From Pseudocercospora fijiensis CIRAD86 (lineage: Eukaryota; Ascomycota; Dothideomycetes; Mycosphaerellales; Mycosphaerellaceae), in the NCBI RefSeq assembly GCF_000340215.1, contig NW_006921540.1, positions 304,377-368,376 on the forward strand: DNA of 64,000 nucleotides, given 5' to 3'. This document shows positions 11,466-22,531 of the stretch, one piece after another; the first letter of the stretch is position 1; the number at the start of each line of letters is the position of its first letter. Below the pieces are notes generated by a model, which had not been told where the DNA came from, did no database searches, and was given only the letters and a program-made list of their open reading frames with translations. A program made the position numbers and the translations under genes.

Positions 11466-12835
11466 TATGCTACTAGCGTTGTCGTTACTAGCGCTACTAG
11501 CGGCAGAACGGTTATTGTTTCGTAATAAGCCGGCTATTGTAATAGGGGGTAATACTAATAATATATTATTAGCCCCTAAGATGCAGATATAGCGGAATTA
11601 GTAGATATTAGTCTAGTACGATTAACTTAGTATAATAGGCCGTATAGAAGGCCTTGCTTAATAATTAGTACGGTTGTTTCGATAGAATAGTACGTATAGG
11701 TCCTATTCTTTAGGCGCAATATAGTTAGATTAGTCTTATTCGTAGCTATACCGCTAAAAGCTTAAAATAAGAACTATCTAGCTACTGCCCTTAAAGGGTA
11801 GATCGAATACTATATAAGAAGGGTATATTAGTAGGTAGATAGGGTAGTAGTAGGTACGAGTAGCATTCGATAAGGAGCTAGGAGGAGAGGGAGGAAGGTA
11901 GGCAAGTTAGCCTACTACTAAGCGCTAAGCCCTACCTAAGGCATCGAGACCCTAGCTTTACTCGAGTCCGGTTATATACTAATTACGTATAACCTCTTTA
12001 GTCCTAATATAAGGACTAGGTAGCGAATATAGTTATTATAACTACTATTAAGATAGCTATAAAGCCGGAGATTAACTGCTTTATACTATACTTCTACGCG
12101 CTATAAAATAGATCTAGTAAGCTCTATAGCCCTTTATTTAGATTAAAGAAGGCGTATAAGTATACTATATGCTAGTATATAACTATAGTTTATTACTAGT
12201 AGTTATTATCGTTATAGATAGTCTAATAATTAATACGCGACTAGAATATACGTAGTAGTCGACTCTCTAGTACAATTAGCCTTAGAGGCTTCTAATTGTA
12301 TTTGCTTCTAGCTAGTCTACTATTTATTCTATTAAAGTAGACCTATACCTACCCTTTCTTATAGTATAGGTATAATAGGGCTACTAAACTATAGAGATTA
12401 GCTTAAAGTAGTTAGATATAGTAAGGGGCCGGAAGCTAGTTATTTACTTACTAACCTAATCTATCCTCTTAGCGAATTTCTTAGTTAAGTTAGACAAACT
12501 AAAGTAGAGTAGGAATTGCTATTAAATACTACGTACGGCTTAGATCTGATCGTTTCGTATGTTTAGATTCCTTACTCTAGTCGATATCCTAGTTTTGCCG
12601 GTGAACCCCGACAGCTAACGAGTTATTATAGGGGATCGATGGCGTCTATCAGAGTTCAGTTGCTAAAACGCTACAGTGCGCCATTTTCGATGAAGCTTGG
12701 CTTGATGCGCCTAGCACCCCGCCATCTTGATTGGGCTCATCTTCGGAACTCTATGCCGTGTGCCGTATGCATGTCCATCTCTCGAGTCTCATTCATCACC
12801 CTTTGAAGTGCAATGCGCATTCACTCACGATAGCC

Positions 12836-13861
12836 ATGGCCTCCGTACTTTCGTCCCATCCACGCGCTGCACTCGACCCTTCAGTAGCTTCGGCAGACGC
12901 CAACGATCGCCTTTCCGCCCTCCCGCCTGAGCTCCTCCACCACATAATCGGCTATCTCTGGCCTACGCATTTCGCAGAAAAGGCCTTCCACGAGACACGC
13001 CAATCTTGCCGCTGCTCGCATTGCGTGCGATCCACACACGGCAATAATCATGACTTGGACTACCTCGCTGCCACTTGTAAGATCCTCCGTGCCGAGGTGA
13101 ATGACTGGGCTCGCTCCTGGCTGCTTCAGCACTCGGACATTACGAAGTTCAACGAAGGTCGCATCTGGCCCAAGGCCACGACCAAGCGCAATGGCGTTGT
13201 ACAGATGCGCAAGAACTTCAACACCAACTTTCTGAGAGGCAGGAACGGCGCCCTGCTCAACTGGATGGACACGAACTGTATCTTCTGTGGAAGGAAATCG
13301 CGTCGCGCAGCCATTATGATGAATGGTTTTCGTTGCTGCACGCATTGCGATAAGAAAGAGTGGCCTGAGAAAGTGACCATGTCTCAAGCTGTGGAGGACT
13401 ATGGCTTGTCAAAGAAAGAGCTTCTGCCCACCCGAGAGGCATCTCACACGGAAGTCGCGAGGATGCGTGAAGAATTTCCGGGCTTCCAAGGAATTTGGTA
13501 TGGTACTTACGTATCCTCCAATGTCCGGACCACAATGTTCATGAAGCACGATTTGCGGCGATTGGCCACCACGATATTTGGAGATGTCGACGCCCATCTT
13601 GCAAGGCGAGAACTGCGTAAGAAGTTGGTGAAGCAGAAGAAAGAAGAACGCAAGAAGGAGAAAGCAGAGAGGGCCACAGAGAAAGCTGCTACAAGAGAAC
13701 CTGACTTGAATGCTCTCGCCGTGGCGTGCACGACGCAACAAATACCAGCGGGCTGGCCTCTGCAGGCACCCAGCTTGTGTGCTCCTAGAAGTACCGTGAC
13801 CGAGATCTCAGAGGACACCACGGCTGGGGCGGACCAGGACCAGCCGATAGTGATTGATTGA
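12836..13861 (+). CDS. F-box-like protein with Cys-rich zinc-type motif
   Basis: Single-exon gene, 341 aa from the ATG at 12836, chosen because its context (GCCATGGCC) is good and the F-box-like segment starts soon after. Residues about 24-40 read L-S-A-L-P-P-E-L-L-H-H-I-I-G-Y-L, typical of fungal F-box-like N-termini that contact Skp1. A C-S-H-C pair lies near residue 60. Mid-protein there is C-I-F-C-G-R-K and then C-C-T-H-C, a four-cysteine cluster likely to bind zinc, followed by a segment reminiscent of XPA-like folds (Val-Thr-x-Ser-x-Ala...Leu). The C-terminal third is a Lys/Glu-rich helix and then an acidic tail. I infer a substrate adaptor of an SCF-type ligase; the substrate is unknown. 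It sits right beside the retroelement border. Confidence 0.75.
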   Translation: MASVLSSHPRAALDPSVASADANDRLSALPPELLHHIIGYLWPTHFAEKAFHETRQSCRCSHCVRSTHGNNHDLDYLAATCKILRAEVNDWARSWLLQHSDITKFNEGRIWPKATTKRNGVVQMRKNFNTNFLRGRNGALLNWMDTNCIFCGRKSRRAAIMMNGFRCCTHCDKKEWPEKVTMSQAVEDYGLSKKELLPTREASHTEVARMREEFPGFQGIWYGTYVSSNVRTTMFMKHDLRRLATTIFGDVDAHLARRELRKKLVKQKKEERKKEKAERATEKAATREPDLNALAVACTTQQIPAGWPLQAPSLCAPRSTVTEISEDTTAGADQDQPIVID

Positions 13862-14398
13862 GCTACGCCGTGCAGGTCTCGAATTGCCTCGCGCGGGCGT
13901 TTCCTACCCGCAACTACAATTGAAGCATCGATGTGAGGAGAAGGAGAATTTACGACTTTGGACGAAATGACGACACACACCTGTGACGAGATATCTATAA
14001 AAAATATACAGATTTACAACGATTGACGGCTATGCTTGATATGCAACATTAATACCGATGCTGTCTCCAAGTTTCGGTTCAAGCCTTCTCCAGTTGATAT
14101 GAAATAGTGCATTTCAAACCACACACGTGGCAAGTTTTGAAAATTTCATGACTGACTTTATTCCGTCTGACGAAGCGCCAATGGGCTGCAGCAGGAGGGT
14201 CAGCTTGCAATTAAAATGGTCACGACCACAGCCTTAATTCCATGGGTTACATCAGGCTGGCCGTGCACTCTTTTTTCCTCTCTCTCAAGATCGAATTCTC
14301 GAACACACACCCTCAAGCTCACAAATCTTTCCAGTACTCATCAATCAATCAACCATCCATCCATCCATCCATCAATCCGACAGACAAGAAATCCCAAC
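13862..14398. other. Intergenic, with ATCC microsatellite in the next gene's leader
   Basis: No gene seen. A run of CATC/ATCC units (about 14341-14378) lies just upstream of the next ATG and is probably in its 5' untranslated region. Confidence 0.6.
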
Positions 14399-15079
14399 AT
14401 GTCAACCACCTCGAACTCCTCCTCTCCATCCTCAGAAGAAGACACCATACGCCTCCGCATCCAAACCCTCCCAAAGGAACTCCGCGACATAATCCAAACC
14501 TTCGTCCTCCTCCTCCCCTCCGACACCACAATCCACCTAACACCAACCTACCAACCCCCCCTGGCCCTCCAAATCAACCGCACCCACCGCACCCACTCCT
14601 CAAAAAACTACTACACCACCAAAACCTTCCAAACCAGCAGCACCCCAACCCTCCTCCTCAAATGGCTAAAATCCCTGCACCCGCTACAAACCACCAAAAT
14701 AAAAACCCTCCACATCGCACGCTTCGACACCATCGAAGAAGCAACCTCCCACTCACATTTCAATTCCCAAATTCCAAGGATCATGTTCCGACCACTTCTA
14801 TATTTTGAATTAGAAGAACTTCGAAATCAAATTTCACAGGCGGGGATAGAATTGAGAGATGGGAGGGTCTTGAAGATTGATTGGAAAGCTCCATGTTCAA
14901 AAGACGAGGATGATGTGAAGGTGTGGGTTGATAGGAGGGATTTGGCGGTGGGGGATCCGAGGAGAGGGTGGTATGAGGCGGGGTGGGATGGGAGGGTGGA
15001 GGAGAGGGAGGATATGAGTAAGAAGCCGTATGTGGATTTTAGGACGAGGTTTGGGAGGGAGGGGTATAGATGTTTGTGA
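14399..15079 (+). CDS. Small F-box-like fungal protein
   Basis: Single exon, 226 aa from the ATG at 14399. Upstream in-frame codons translate the microsatellite, so this ATG after the repeat was preferred. Residues about 15-35 read I-R-L-R-I-Q-T-L-P-K-E-L-R-D-I-I, the Leu-Pro-x-Glu-Leu-Arg motif of a large family of fungal F-box-like or 2EXR-type proteins, most with unknown roles. The rest is not recognised; the C-terminus is rich in Asp, Arg and Trp. The coding strand is strongly C-rich and G-poor to about 14760 and G-rich after about 14830. Similar LPxEL proteins occur at 35912-37512. Confidence 0.7.
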   Translation: MSTTSNSSSPSSEEDTIRLRIQTLPKELRDIIQTFVLLLPSDTTIHLTPTYQPPLALQINRTHRTHSSKNYYTTKTFQTSSTPTLLLKWLKSLHPLQTTKIKTLHIARFDTIEEATSHSHFNSQIPRIMFRPLLYFELEELRNQISQAGIELRDGRVLKIDWKAPCSKDEDDVKVWVDRRDLAVGDPRRGWYEAGWDGRVEEREDMSKKPYVDFRTRFGREGYRCL

Positions 15080-15731
15080 AGGGTGATGGTGATGGAAGGG
15101 GGTGGGTGGATGGGTTTGATTTTTTCGTATATGAATGGATTGGAGCTTCGTTCTGTTCGTGAAGGGAAGAAAAGGACATGGTTCTATGTCTGGATGAATC
15201 TAGAATGTGAGGGTGGAAGGGATATCATGAAGCATACGAGCGTGGTTTTATGATATTCTACATGAGAAACGCTACACGTATGCTGCAGACCTCAGCGATT
15301 CCATGCCTGCTTCGGATTATCCTCTATGCTGAATGATGTCTGTAGTACTCCAATATCTTATCATGGTACACTCTCCGGTATGTCTCCAGTGTCAGTTCCC
15401 AGTCCGGTTCTGATGAGAAAGTCACTCCACGGTAATCTGTGTAAGGGTAGTCCCAATCGCAACGAGTGTATCGTGCACACCATCGTCTGATATAAGCCTT
15501 GTACTCTTCCTAAGACAAGCCAATGGGAGCATCCCAGTCGACCTCCTGAGAGCCGTTGGTTTCTCCGATTTCTCCGGCACCAGATTCATTGTCCGCTTGG
15601 AAGCCGTGACCAGAGTTTGCGTGATCGTGAGACCCATCACTCACCCCATTGTTCACCTGTATTGAATGCAATGCATACACGACTACAACAGGCGCTGGTG
15701 GGATTGCCATGCCAGTGGAGATAACGCCAAC
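15080..15731. other. Intergenic between convergent genes
   Basis: Holds the 3' ends of the F-box-like gene and RPN1. No further gene seen; the short open frames here lack start context or family likeness. Confidence 0.55.
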
Positions 15732-18547
15732 CTACGGAGCCTCCCAGTCTGGGTTCTTCTTGAGTATGCAAATGCCTTCCATGACATTCGACACCGAGAT
15801 CCATTCTTCGTCTTCCAGCTCGGCACGCTCACCGTAACTCAACAAGACCGGAGTGCTTTGAGTCTGCCAGCCAGTAATTGTCTTGGGACGACCAGCTTGG
15901 CCAACGACATCCACAGCCTGTCCAACGCGAACATTCACCTGCAGCGGCTTGAGGTCCTCGTCCAACGTCACCAAGAAGCGAGGATGCATGGCCGTCACGA
16001 GGTAGTACAGCAGGTAGTGGTTGTCGCCAAGGATGAAGGACTTGGGATTCTCCACTAGCGAAAGCACCACAATAAGAAGACCGGCGGCTGCCACTCGCGA
16101 CATGACCGATCGATCGGTGTGGAAGGGATTGATGGAGAGCGTGCCTTTGCCCATGTGGAGCAAACCTTGAGCGATGCGCACCATGAAGAGCGCATTGGGA
16201 TCTCGGTGGTAGTAAGATGCCAGTTGTCGAAGCAGCTGTGCAAGACGAGCGTTGTTTGTGCCAGCTCCGAGCATGCCCATCGCGAAGATGGCGTTGACTG
16301 CAACGTCGATGTCGTTGTCGTGCGAATACCTTGAAAGCGTATCGTAGACCTTCATCTGCGGATTTGAAGGGCTGATCAGAGCCATTGCAAGAGGCACAGC
16401 TTTCCGAATGTTGGCTTCACCGTAGTGCATCAAATGACCGAATTGTCGAAGGACCATTTCTTGACCGACTTCCTCGCCCATAGCCACGAGACTGAGACCC
16501 AGCACGGCATAGGCCTGGACGAGCTGCTCACCAGCTTTGTCCTTCTTCTCACCACCATCTTCCTTGTCCTTGTCCTCATCGTCCTTATCGTCATCTTTAT
16601 CTTCGATGTGCTCGTTGCAGATGTGGAGCAATTGCTGCAGCTTCAGCACATTGCCTGTGCCTGCCCACGCACAAATCTCTGCAAGAACAGATGCTGGCTT
16701 GGACATCGGATGCTCGATGGCTTTGAGCGTCTCGAGAATGACATCAACCTCTTCCTGTTGGCCGAAATAAAGAAGTGCAAGGGCGAGAGTCATGAATCGG
16801 GTCCACTTGTCCTTGAGCTGCTTGTTCCTGTCTTCGTCGAGGAATGTCTGGATGATGGTTTCGCTGACATCCGAGTTGGCAGTGCCCACAAATACCATAC
16901 CAAGCGACAATGCAGCCATGGCTGACTGCTGCATCTCGAGTCCAGTATCTGCAACGACGGGCAGAAGCAGCTCCAGAAGTTCCTCCTTGTTCGAGCCAGC
17001 ATATGCCAAGCCCAAGCCCATGATTCTGGCAACCTTCTCGGACACAGACTTGCCCTCCAGGTCACCAAGCAGAGCCATGGTAGGATCACTTTCCAAGCGC
17101 ACGCCGGAGTTCATAATACCCATGGCAAGCGCTGCGCCAGCTTTTATCTGGTCTTCGGAGACGTATGTGTATGCATCGATTCTGTCGAGACCCATCTCCA
17201 CGTCCCACAGCATCAGCATACCAGCCGACGCTGCAGTGGAGATCATGCCCTCCTCTTTCACCTTCCATATCCAGCTTCCCTTGACGCCTCCTTCGACAAG
17301 CATCAGCTTGTCTTCTCCAAAACCGGCGTTGACGAATGCGTTGACGAAAGCGGATGCGAGGTTGTGTCGCGCGGAGTCGGTATTCGTCAGACCAGCTGTC
17401 CTACTTGACTCCAGATGTGACTTGTAGATGTCTTCGGGCATCTTGGGGTCGAGCACATTCAGCTCTTTAGCCAGGGACTTGAAGTGCTCGGGAAGTTTGG
17501 TGTTGTTCAGGCACTCTTGCAGCTCGTTGTCTTCTGCATCATCACCCTCTAGGTCCAAACATATTCGCTGCCTCGCGAGGAGGAATGCAAGCTGTCGCTT
17601 TACAGCTTTGTCGGGCGAAGCGTTGAAGTCGGACTTGATCAGCTCCATGTCATTCAATCGTATAGCAAGAGAGATCGCCTGTGTGAGCTGCTTATAGTGG
17701 ACGTAGATTTCGTGAGCCGTTCGAAGGAAGCGATCATTGTCCGGATATGTGAGCAGAGGGACCATGGTCACCATGTAAAGACAGACTCGGGCATATGTGT
17801 TCTCGTCCAGATGCTTCGGCAATTGCTCGATCATCTCCAATTCTGAGAGGATGTCGACGGCATCGGCTTCTGCGTTGTGCTTCAAGAAGAAGGGCACGAG
17901 CGACAGCGCCAAATTGACGATGTCCTCGGTGTCCTTTTCGTCATCTAGTCGCTTCTGGTACTCCTGGCCGATTTCGAGAGCCAGATGGCGCATGTATTCG
18001 TGACCCCAAGAGCCTAGATCTGTGGAAGGCGCGAGGAGGCGGTATTTGAGGGTGTCTCGGGTGTCTTCGTCGTCGGAGTATGTCATACCAAGGACGGATC
18101 TAGATATTATCAGCTCCACTCGAGAAGACCGAGCTCACACAGTACTTACAGCGTATCCGCCAGCGAGTCCTTATCTGCGCCCTTGGGCCACTTCTCGTAC
18201 GCTGCCGTAAGCTTCTCATAATGCGGTCGCAAGAACTTGAGCGGCTTTGGTACTGCGGTCATCGAGCTCGTAGATGTCTTGATGCTGGTCTTGATGGCCT
18301 CCAGCGCGGGCTTGTGCAGTGATGTGTCGGGCTCCAGTAACCGCTCCACGAGCATATCTAACTCATCCTTGAGCTTCTGATCTTCTTCGTTCAACTCCTC
18401 CGGCGGCAACTCGAGGTCGCCCTCCTTCTTGCCACCCTTATCCTTTCCATCTGCCTGGACGCCATTGACGCCATTGGCCTGCTTGACGTCTTCAGCCTTG
18501 CCCTTCCCCTTCTCTTGGGCCTTGCGCTTCCCTTCCTCCTTCGCCAT
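15732..18547 (-). CDS. RPN1: 26S proteasome regulatory subunit RPN1
   Basis: Two exons: 18150-18547 and 15732-18099, 921 aa, with an intron of 50 nt (GTAAGT...CTAG) joining A-D-T-L to [11 protein letters not shown]1 is a non-ATPase scaffold of the 19S base that docks ubiquitin receptors and shuttle factors. The start at 18547 gives a Lys/Glu/Gly-rich disordered N-terminus; then comes the conserved region ([11 protein letters not shown]), then the proteasome/cyclosome repeats with their Gly-Ala pattern (for example [27 protein letters not shown]). An acidic Asp/Lys-rich insert lies between about 16540 and 16610. Length and content fit the family. It shares a short upstream region with RIO2, transcribed the other way. 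Confidence 0.95.
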
Positions 18548-18884
18548 CGTCGACGGTGCTAGTGCAAACTCCGCCTGTTCGAAGCGGCGAGAGCGCTGAT
18601 GCTCGGTGGTCTGGGGGTGTAGCAGAAAGGAGTATCGATCTCGAGATGTGGGGATAGAGACCGTGTCGTTGGGGAGAAGAAGCAGAGATGGCGGGTGAGT
18701 GGATGATTGTGGTGGTGGATGTCGATGAACGAACGCGTAGAGCTCGATGCCTCAGGTCAGCCAAGCCCGCGCCGGCAACAGCGACCGAAACCTCCGACGG
18801 CAGTGACTTCACCCCAAAATTTCTAGTCCTGAATATGCGATCCATCCTTCTCTTCTATGCTGCCATACTGGAGATAGTGACAAG
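18548..18884. promoter_or_regulatory. Shared upstream region of RPN1 and RIO2 (divergent)
   Basis: 337 bp between two divergent start codons must hold both promoters. No specific factor site was identified. Confidence 0.5.
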
Positions 18885-20309
18885 ATGAAGCTCGATACAA
18901 AAGCAATCCGCTACCTTACCGGCGATGATTGGCGAGTACTGAACGCTGTATGTTCCTCCCATCGTCACTTCCCCGACGTCAACTGACACCTGCTAAAGCC
19001 ATGTCCAGTTCGAACAAGGGAGCAAGAACCATGAGGTTGTGCCAGTACCTCTGATCGAGAAGATTGCTGGTCTCAGAAGTGGTGGAGGCGGCATTCAAAG
19101 GAACATTTCGAGCCTCGCCAAAGTTGGCCTCATTGCGAAAGTCAAGAACGCACGGTGTATGTATGCTGCTGATCACATGTTGCTTCATTAACCAGATACT
19201 GACTTCGCGACTCAGATGATGGCTACCGCCTCACTTACGGCGGACTAGACTACCTCGCACTCAACGCACATAGAAAGGCCAATATCATCTTCAGCCTTGG
19301 CAATCAAATCGGTGTAGGCAAGGAATCCGACATCTACATCACAGCATCACCAGACGGCCGACAGCAGGTACTCAAGCTGCACCGTCTAGGCCGAATCTCA
19401 TTCCGAACCGTCAAAGCCAATCGTGACTATCTTCGGAAACGGAGCACGGGATCATGGATGTACCTTTCGCGCCTCGCTGCGCAAAAGGAGCACGCCTTTA
19501 TGCGCGTGCTGTATCGAGAAGGATTTGCAGTCCCAGAACCGCTTGCTTGGAGTCGGCATACAGTGGTCATGGAGTTCATCGACTCTTTCCCATTACGAAT
19601 GATTGATACCGTAGCAGATCCGGGCAAGCTTTACGCTGATCTGATGGATCTGATCGTTCGCTTGGCTCAGCGCGGACTGATACACGGCGATTTCAACGAG
19701 TTCAATATCTTGATCAAGGAGGAGGCACATGGGGACAAGGTCAAAGTCATTCCTATACTGATCGACTTTCCTCAGACTGTCAGCACGAATCACGCAAATG
19801 CCCAGTACTATTTCGACAGAGATGTGGCGTGCATCAAGCGGTACTTTGCGCGAAGGTTCAAATACACATCTCACGAACCAGGGCCATTCTTCGCAGACTC
19901 AATCAGAGGCGTCGAGCCAGAACAAAGGCTTGACATCGAAGTCGAAGCGAGTGGTTTCTCCAAGAAGATGGGAAAGGAGCTTGAGCGCTTCGTCGAAGCT
20001 ACAGGAAGTGACCATTCGGAGGCGCTTTTGGATCAGCAGAACGAAGAAGATGCAAGGGAAGATGGAGGTGGTGAGACGGAGGACGATGAGGATGGCGCGG
20101 AAGCAGGCGACGAGCTTGTCGAGGACGCCGAGGTGGATCATTCCCAGCTAGAGTACGGTGTGAAGACGTTGTCGCTGCAGGATGATCCTGGAACGAAGGC
20201 CTACAGTGCCGCCAAATTTGGGCTTGAGCCTCTCGAGTTGCCGCAGGAGCCTGATGTTGTAGCGGAGAAGGTGCGGACGAAGAAGAAGGCCAGCGGATGG
20301 GCTATTTGA
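18885..20309 (+). CDS. RIO2: RIO2 atypical serine/threonine kinase, 40S ribosome maturation
   Basis: Three exons: 18885-18947, 19009-19156 and 19216-20309, 434 aa; lengths sum to a whole frame. RIO2 is an atypical kinase/ATPase needed for late cytoplasmic maturation of the pre-40S subunit. The N-terminal winged-helix part is split over exons 1-3 (M-K-L-D-T-K-A-I-R-Y-L; G-S-K-N-H-E-V-V-P; Y-D-G-Y-R-L-T-Y-G-G-L-D-Y-L). The ATP loop G-V-G-K-E-S-D-I-Y is at about residues 103-111, the catalytic loop H-G-D-F-N-E-F-N starts at about 227, and the metal-binding L-I-D-F-P-Q is near 252-257. The C-terminus is acidic with a basic end. The first intron acceptor was chosen to give L-N-A-F-E-Q-G-S-K-N. Confidence 0.95.
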
Positions 20310-20708
20310 TGCTTGGCGATTCTTGATTGAGAAACTGTAAGCTCATTTCGCGTTTCGTTCTCCTCAGTGATACAGCGAATGGCTGCCTTCCAAACTATTT
20401 CAGCTCAGCTGCTCACCCACGAATCTGGTGGAAGTCGGTGCTGATCACATCGCGAGCCTTGAAGCTGCTTCATTATGTTCTGACACTTGTGTGGTCCAGA
20501 TCACTCTCCCGAGCGCGTTCCTGCCGTGAAGATCGAGCTGTGTAACGTGATTGCAAACGAAGCTCTTGGCGCATCAACACGACGAACACAGCAACAGCAT
20601 AAACAAACACCAGACTCGCTCGCGAATTTCAGCTTTAAAAGAACTCTCCCGCGAAGCACTTCAGCAGCGCGCATGCACATCACAACATCATTCATTGGAC
20701 CAACCAAC
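20310..20708. other. Intergenic between RIO2 and SET-domain gene
   Basis: Upstream of the SET gene. An open frame runs in from 20487 without an ATG of its own; nothing else was seen. Confidence 0.5.
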
Positions 20709-22163
20709 ATGGCTACCACCGCACTTCGCCACATCTACTTCTTCATCAATGACCGCGGCGACACTGCGCAAGATCCTAAGATGCCCTCCGACAGCGACGA
20801 TGCCGGCCTGAAAGTCTCCACTGCGCCTGTACAGAACGGCTCGACTGCCTCGACCGATCCTAGCCCAACGTCCGTCTCCTCCCGAGCTGGTCTTGATTCA
20901 GCGTCCAGCACTGCATCGACTCACAGCTCGCCACTCACACCAACGGCTCCAGCCTTTGAACCCAATGGATTCAATCCAGCGGCCAAGATGTTCGTCCCGC
21001 AGGCGCCCAAGGCCATGCCAGTGCGCACCAAGCATGTGCCACCATTCGAGATGCGCCTCTCGCCAGGCAAAGGCTATGGTCTTTTCGCCACTCGTCGCAT
21101 CCCCGTCGGAGCCAGAATTCTGGGCGAAAAGCTTCTTCTTGCCATTGATCCGAGCGATCTGGCCAATGTGCACCGCAAATACCTCAAGCTTACGGCGGAT
21201 GAGCGTGCGGTCTACGACAGTCTCAGCTGTTTCCACCCCTCGCACATCGACTTCGAACAAGCAGCAAATGTCTACGTGGCCATGAGTCCGCGATACCACT
21301 ATGTAAGCAACGAGGCTCTGGAGACACTGAAAGGAGAGGTCGTCAAGGCCATGGGCATCTTCTCCGCCAACAACTTCATCCTGGCCGGCGGCAACCAGGG
21401 AGTCTTCGCTCTGGCTTCGCGCATCAACCACAGTTGCGTGCCGAATGTGCATCACACCAACAATCCCAACATTCGCAGAGAGACTGTTCATGCCATGCGC
21501 GATATCGAGGCTGGCGAAGAGTTGCTAGCAAACTATCTCGGCGCAGGAGCCACCTACGACCCTCGCCTCACCCGCATGGAGGCACTTCGCAACAACCATG
21601 GCTTCATCTGCCAGTGCCAGGCTTGCATGGATCCCAACTCCGACGAGCGCCGACACAGCATCAGTTCCATCTTCTGGGGCCTGAACGCCTACATGGAGCA
21701 CTCAACCGAAGGCCATCCCTACATCCCACATGATCCTTATACTGCTTTGGCTCAGGCAGAACATGGCATCAGTCTTATGATGGAAGAAGGTATTTTCAAC
21801 ACCGAGCTCTGCAAAGCCTATCGCGTGGCGTCCATGGCCGCACTCGATCTCGAGGACTATCAGAAAGCCATGGAGTATGCAGAGAATGAGCTGGAAATCG
21901 AGAAGAACATCATTGGCGTCGAGGTTAGTACCTTTCCCTCACCTACGATTTCATTTCCACATACTGACAGTGAGCAGGTTAATGACCTTGTGCAGAAGGG
22001 GGTGGCAGCTAAACTGTGGCTCAGCAATGTCAGTGCAATGTCTGCAGAGGCTGCTCATGTGAAGTATCAGAAGGCGCAGAAGAAGAAGGAGAAAAAGAGA
22101 CTCGCCAAGAAGGCCAAAGCAGAGGTTAAGCAGGCTGCTGCAGCTCCTTTTCAAGACGAATGA
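20709..22163 (+). CDS. SET-domain protein methyltransferase (SMYD/SET5-like)
   Basis: Two exons, 20709-21923 and 21978-22163, 466 aa. The ATG at 20709 (context CCAACATGG) is preferred; 20781 is a possible alternative. The first 110 residues are Ser/Thr/Pro-rich. The SET domain begins near residue 118 (M-R-L-S-P-G-K-G-Y-G-L-F-A-T-R-R), has the N-H-S-C-V-P-N cofactor/catalytic motif, then E-E-L-L-A-N-Y and a post-SET-like C-x-C-x2-C (I-C-Q-C-Q-A-C). No MYND finger is visible. The C-terminal helix is Lys-rich. The 54-nt intron has GTTAGT, a TACTGAC branch and CAG, and contains no stop, so the unspliced frame also stays open. It methylates protein lysines by inference; the substrate is unknown. 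Confidence 0.85.
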   Translation: MATTALRHIYFFINDRGDTAQDPKMPSDSDDAGLKVSTAPVQNGSTASTDPSPTSVSSRAGLDSASSTASTHSSPLTPTAPAFEPNGFNPAAKMFVPQAPKAMPVRTKHVPPFEMRLSPGKGYGLFATRRIPVGARILGEKLLLAIDPSDLANVHRKYLKLTADERAVYDSLSCFHPSHIDFEQAANVYVAMSPRYHYVSNEALETLKGEVVKAMGIFSANNFILAGGNQGVFALASRINHSCVPNVHHTNNPNIRRETVHAMRDIEAGEELLANYLGAGATYDPRLTRMEALRNNHGFICQCQACMDPNSDERRHSISSIFWGLNAYMEHSTEGHPYIPHDPYTALAQAEHGISLMMEEGIFNTELCKAYRVASMAALDLEDYQKAMEYAENELEIEKNIIGVEVSTFPSPTISFPHTDSEQVNDLVQKGVAAKLWLSNVSAMSAEAAHVKYQKAQKKKEKKRLAKKAKAEVKQAAAAPFQDE

Positions 22164-22531
22164 GCTCTGAAAGAAAGTATTATAGCAGCATTGGGGAGAC
22201 TTCCGTCGTGAGCACGGAATTGCAATACAGTATACTTGAGCAGCGTTATCAGCGAGCATCGATTTCGGTTGGCGATCCGGCGGGACATTGAACGGTTTTT
22301 CAGCGTGTAATAACAACAACAAACAACAGAATAGATAGAAGAATAGGAGACTGCATCCCAGCGTCAACAAAAATCCCAGCATCTTTCATCACTTCTTCAT
22401 CTACAACCAGATCCTACTACTAATTGTCTGCTGTGGTTGAATATCATTTGCAAGGTCGGAACCAGGAACAGTCGACGCAAGGATCCTCGCCCACACCCAA
22501 CCCCACGATCGATCTCACCCCCTCGTTCGTC
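22164..22531. other. Intergenic, leader of PNPOx-like gene
   Basis: No gene seen. It contains A-rich and CAA-rich stretches; the frame open from 22424 lacks an ATG until 22532. Confidence 0.5.

Larger units (their letters stand above)
9353..12613 (-). mobile_element. RIP-degraded Ty3/Gypsy element A, 5' part, cut by element B
   Basis: The minus strand from 12613 down carries the same sequence as the plus-strand copy at 61433-63300: gag-like region, zinc knuckle, protease-like region and the start of the pol domain. Identity stops at 9353, inside the pol frame just after the residues S-N-S-P-T-S-A-P-I, because element B is inserted there. The outer edge is set at 12613, where the minus strand begins TGTCGGGGTTCACC, a likely LTR start, and CpA/TpG-poor DNA gives way to normal DNA. 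The inner LTR edge and primer-binding site could not be fixed. The remaining 3' part would lie left of the window beyond element B. Confidence 0.85.

Noticed and set aside
11332..11592. Leu/Val/Gly-rich plus-strand frame, membrane-protein-like
   Set aside because: It is the complement of Pro-Thr-Lys repeats in element A gag on the minus strand.
13409..13980. Long antisense frames under the F-box-like gene
   Set aside because: Shadows of the plus-strand coding sequence with no family likeness.
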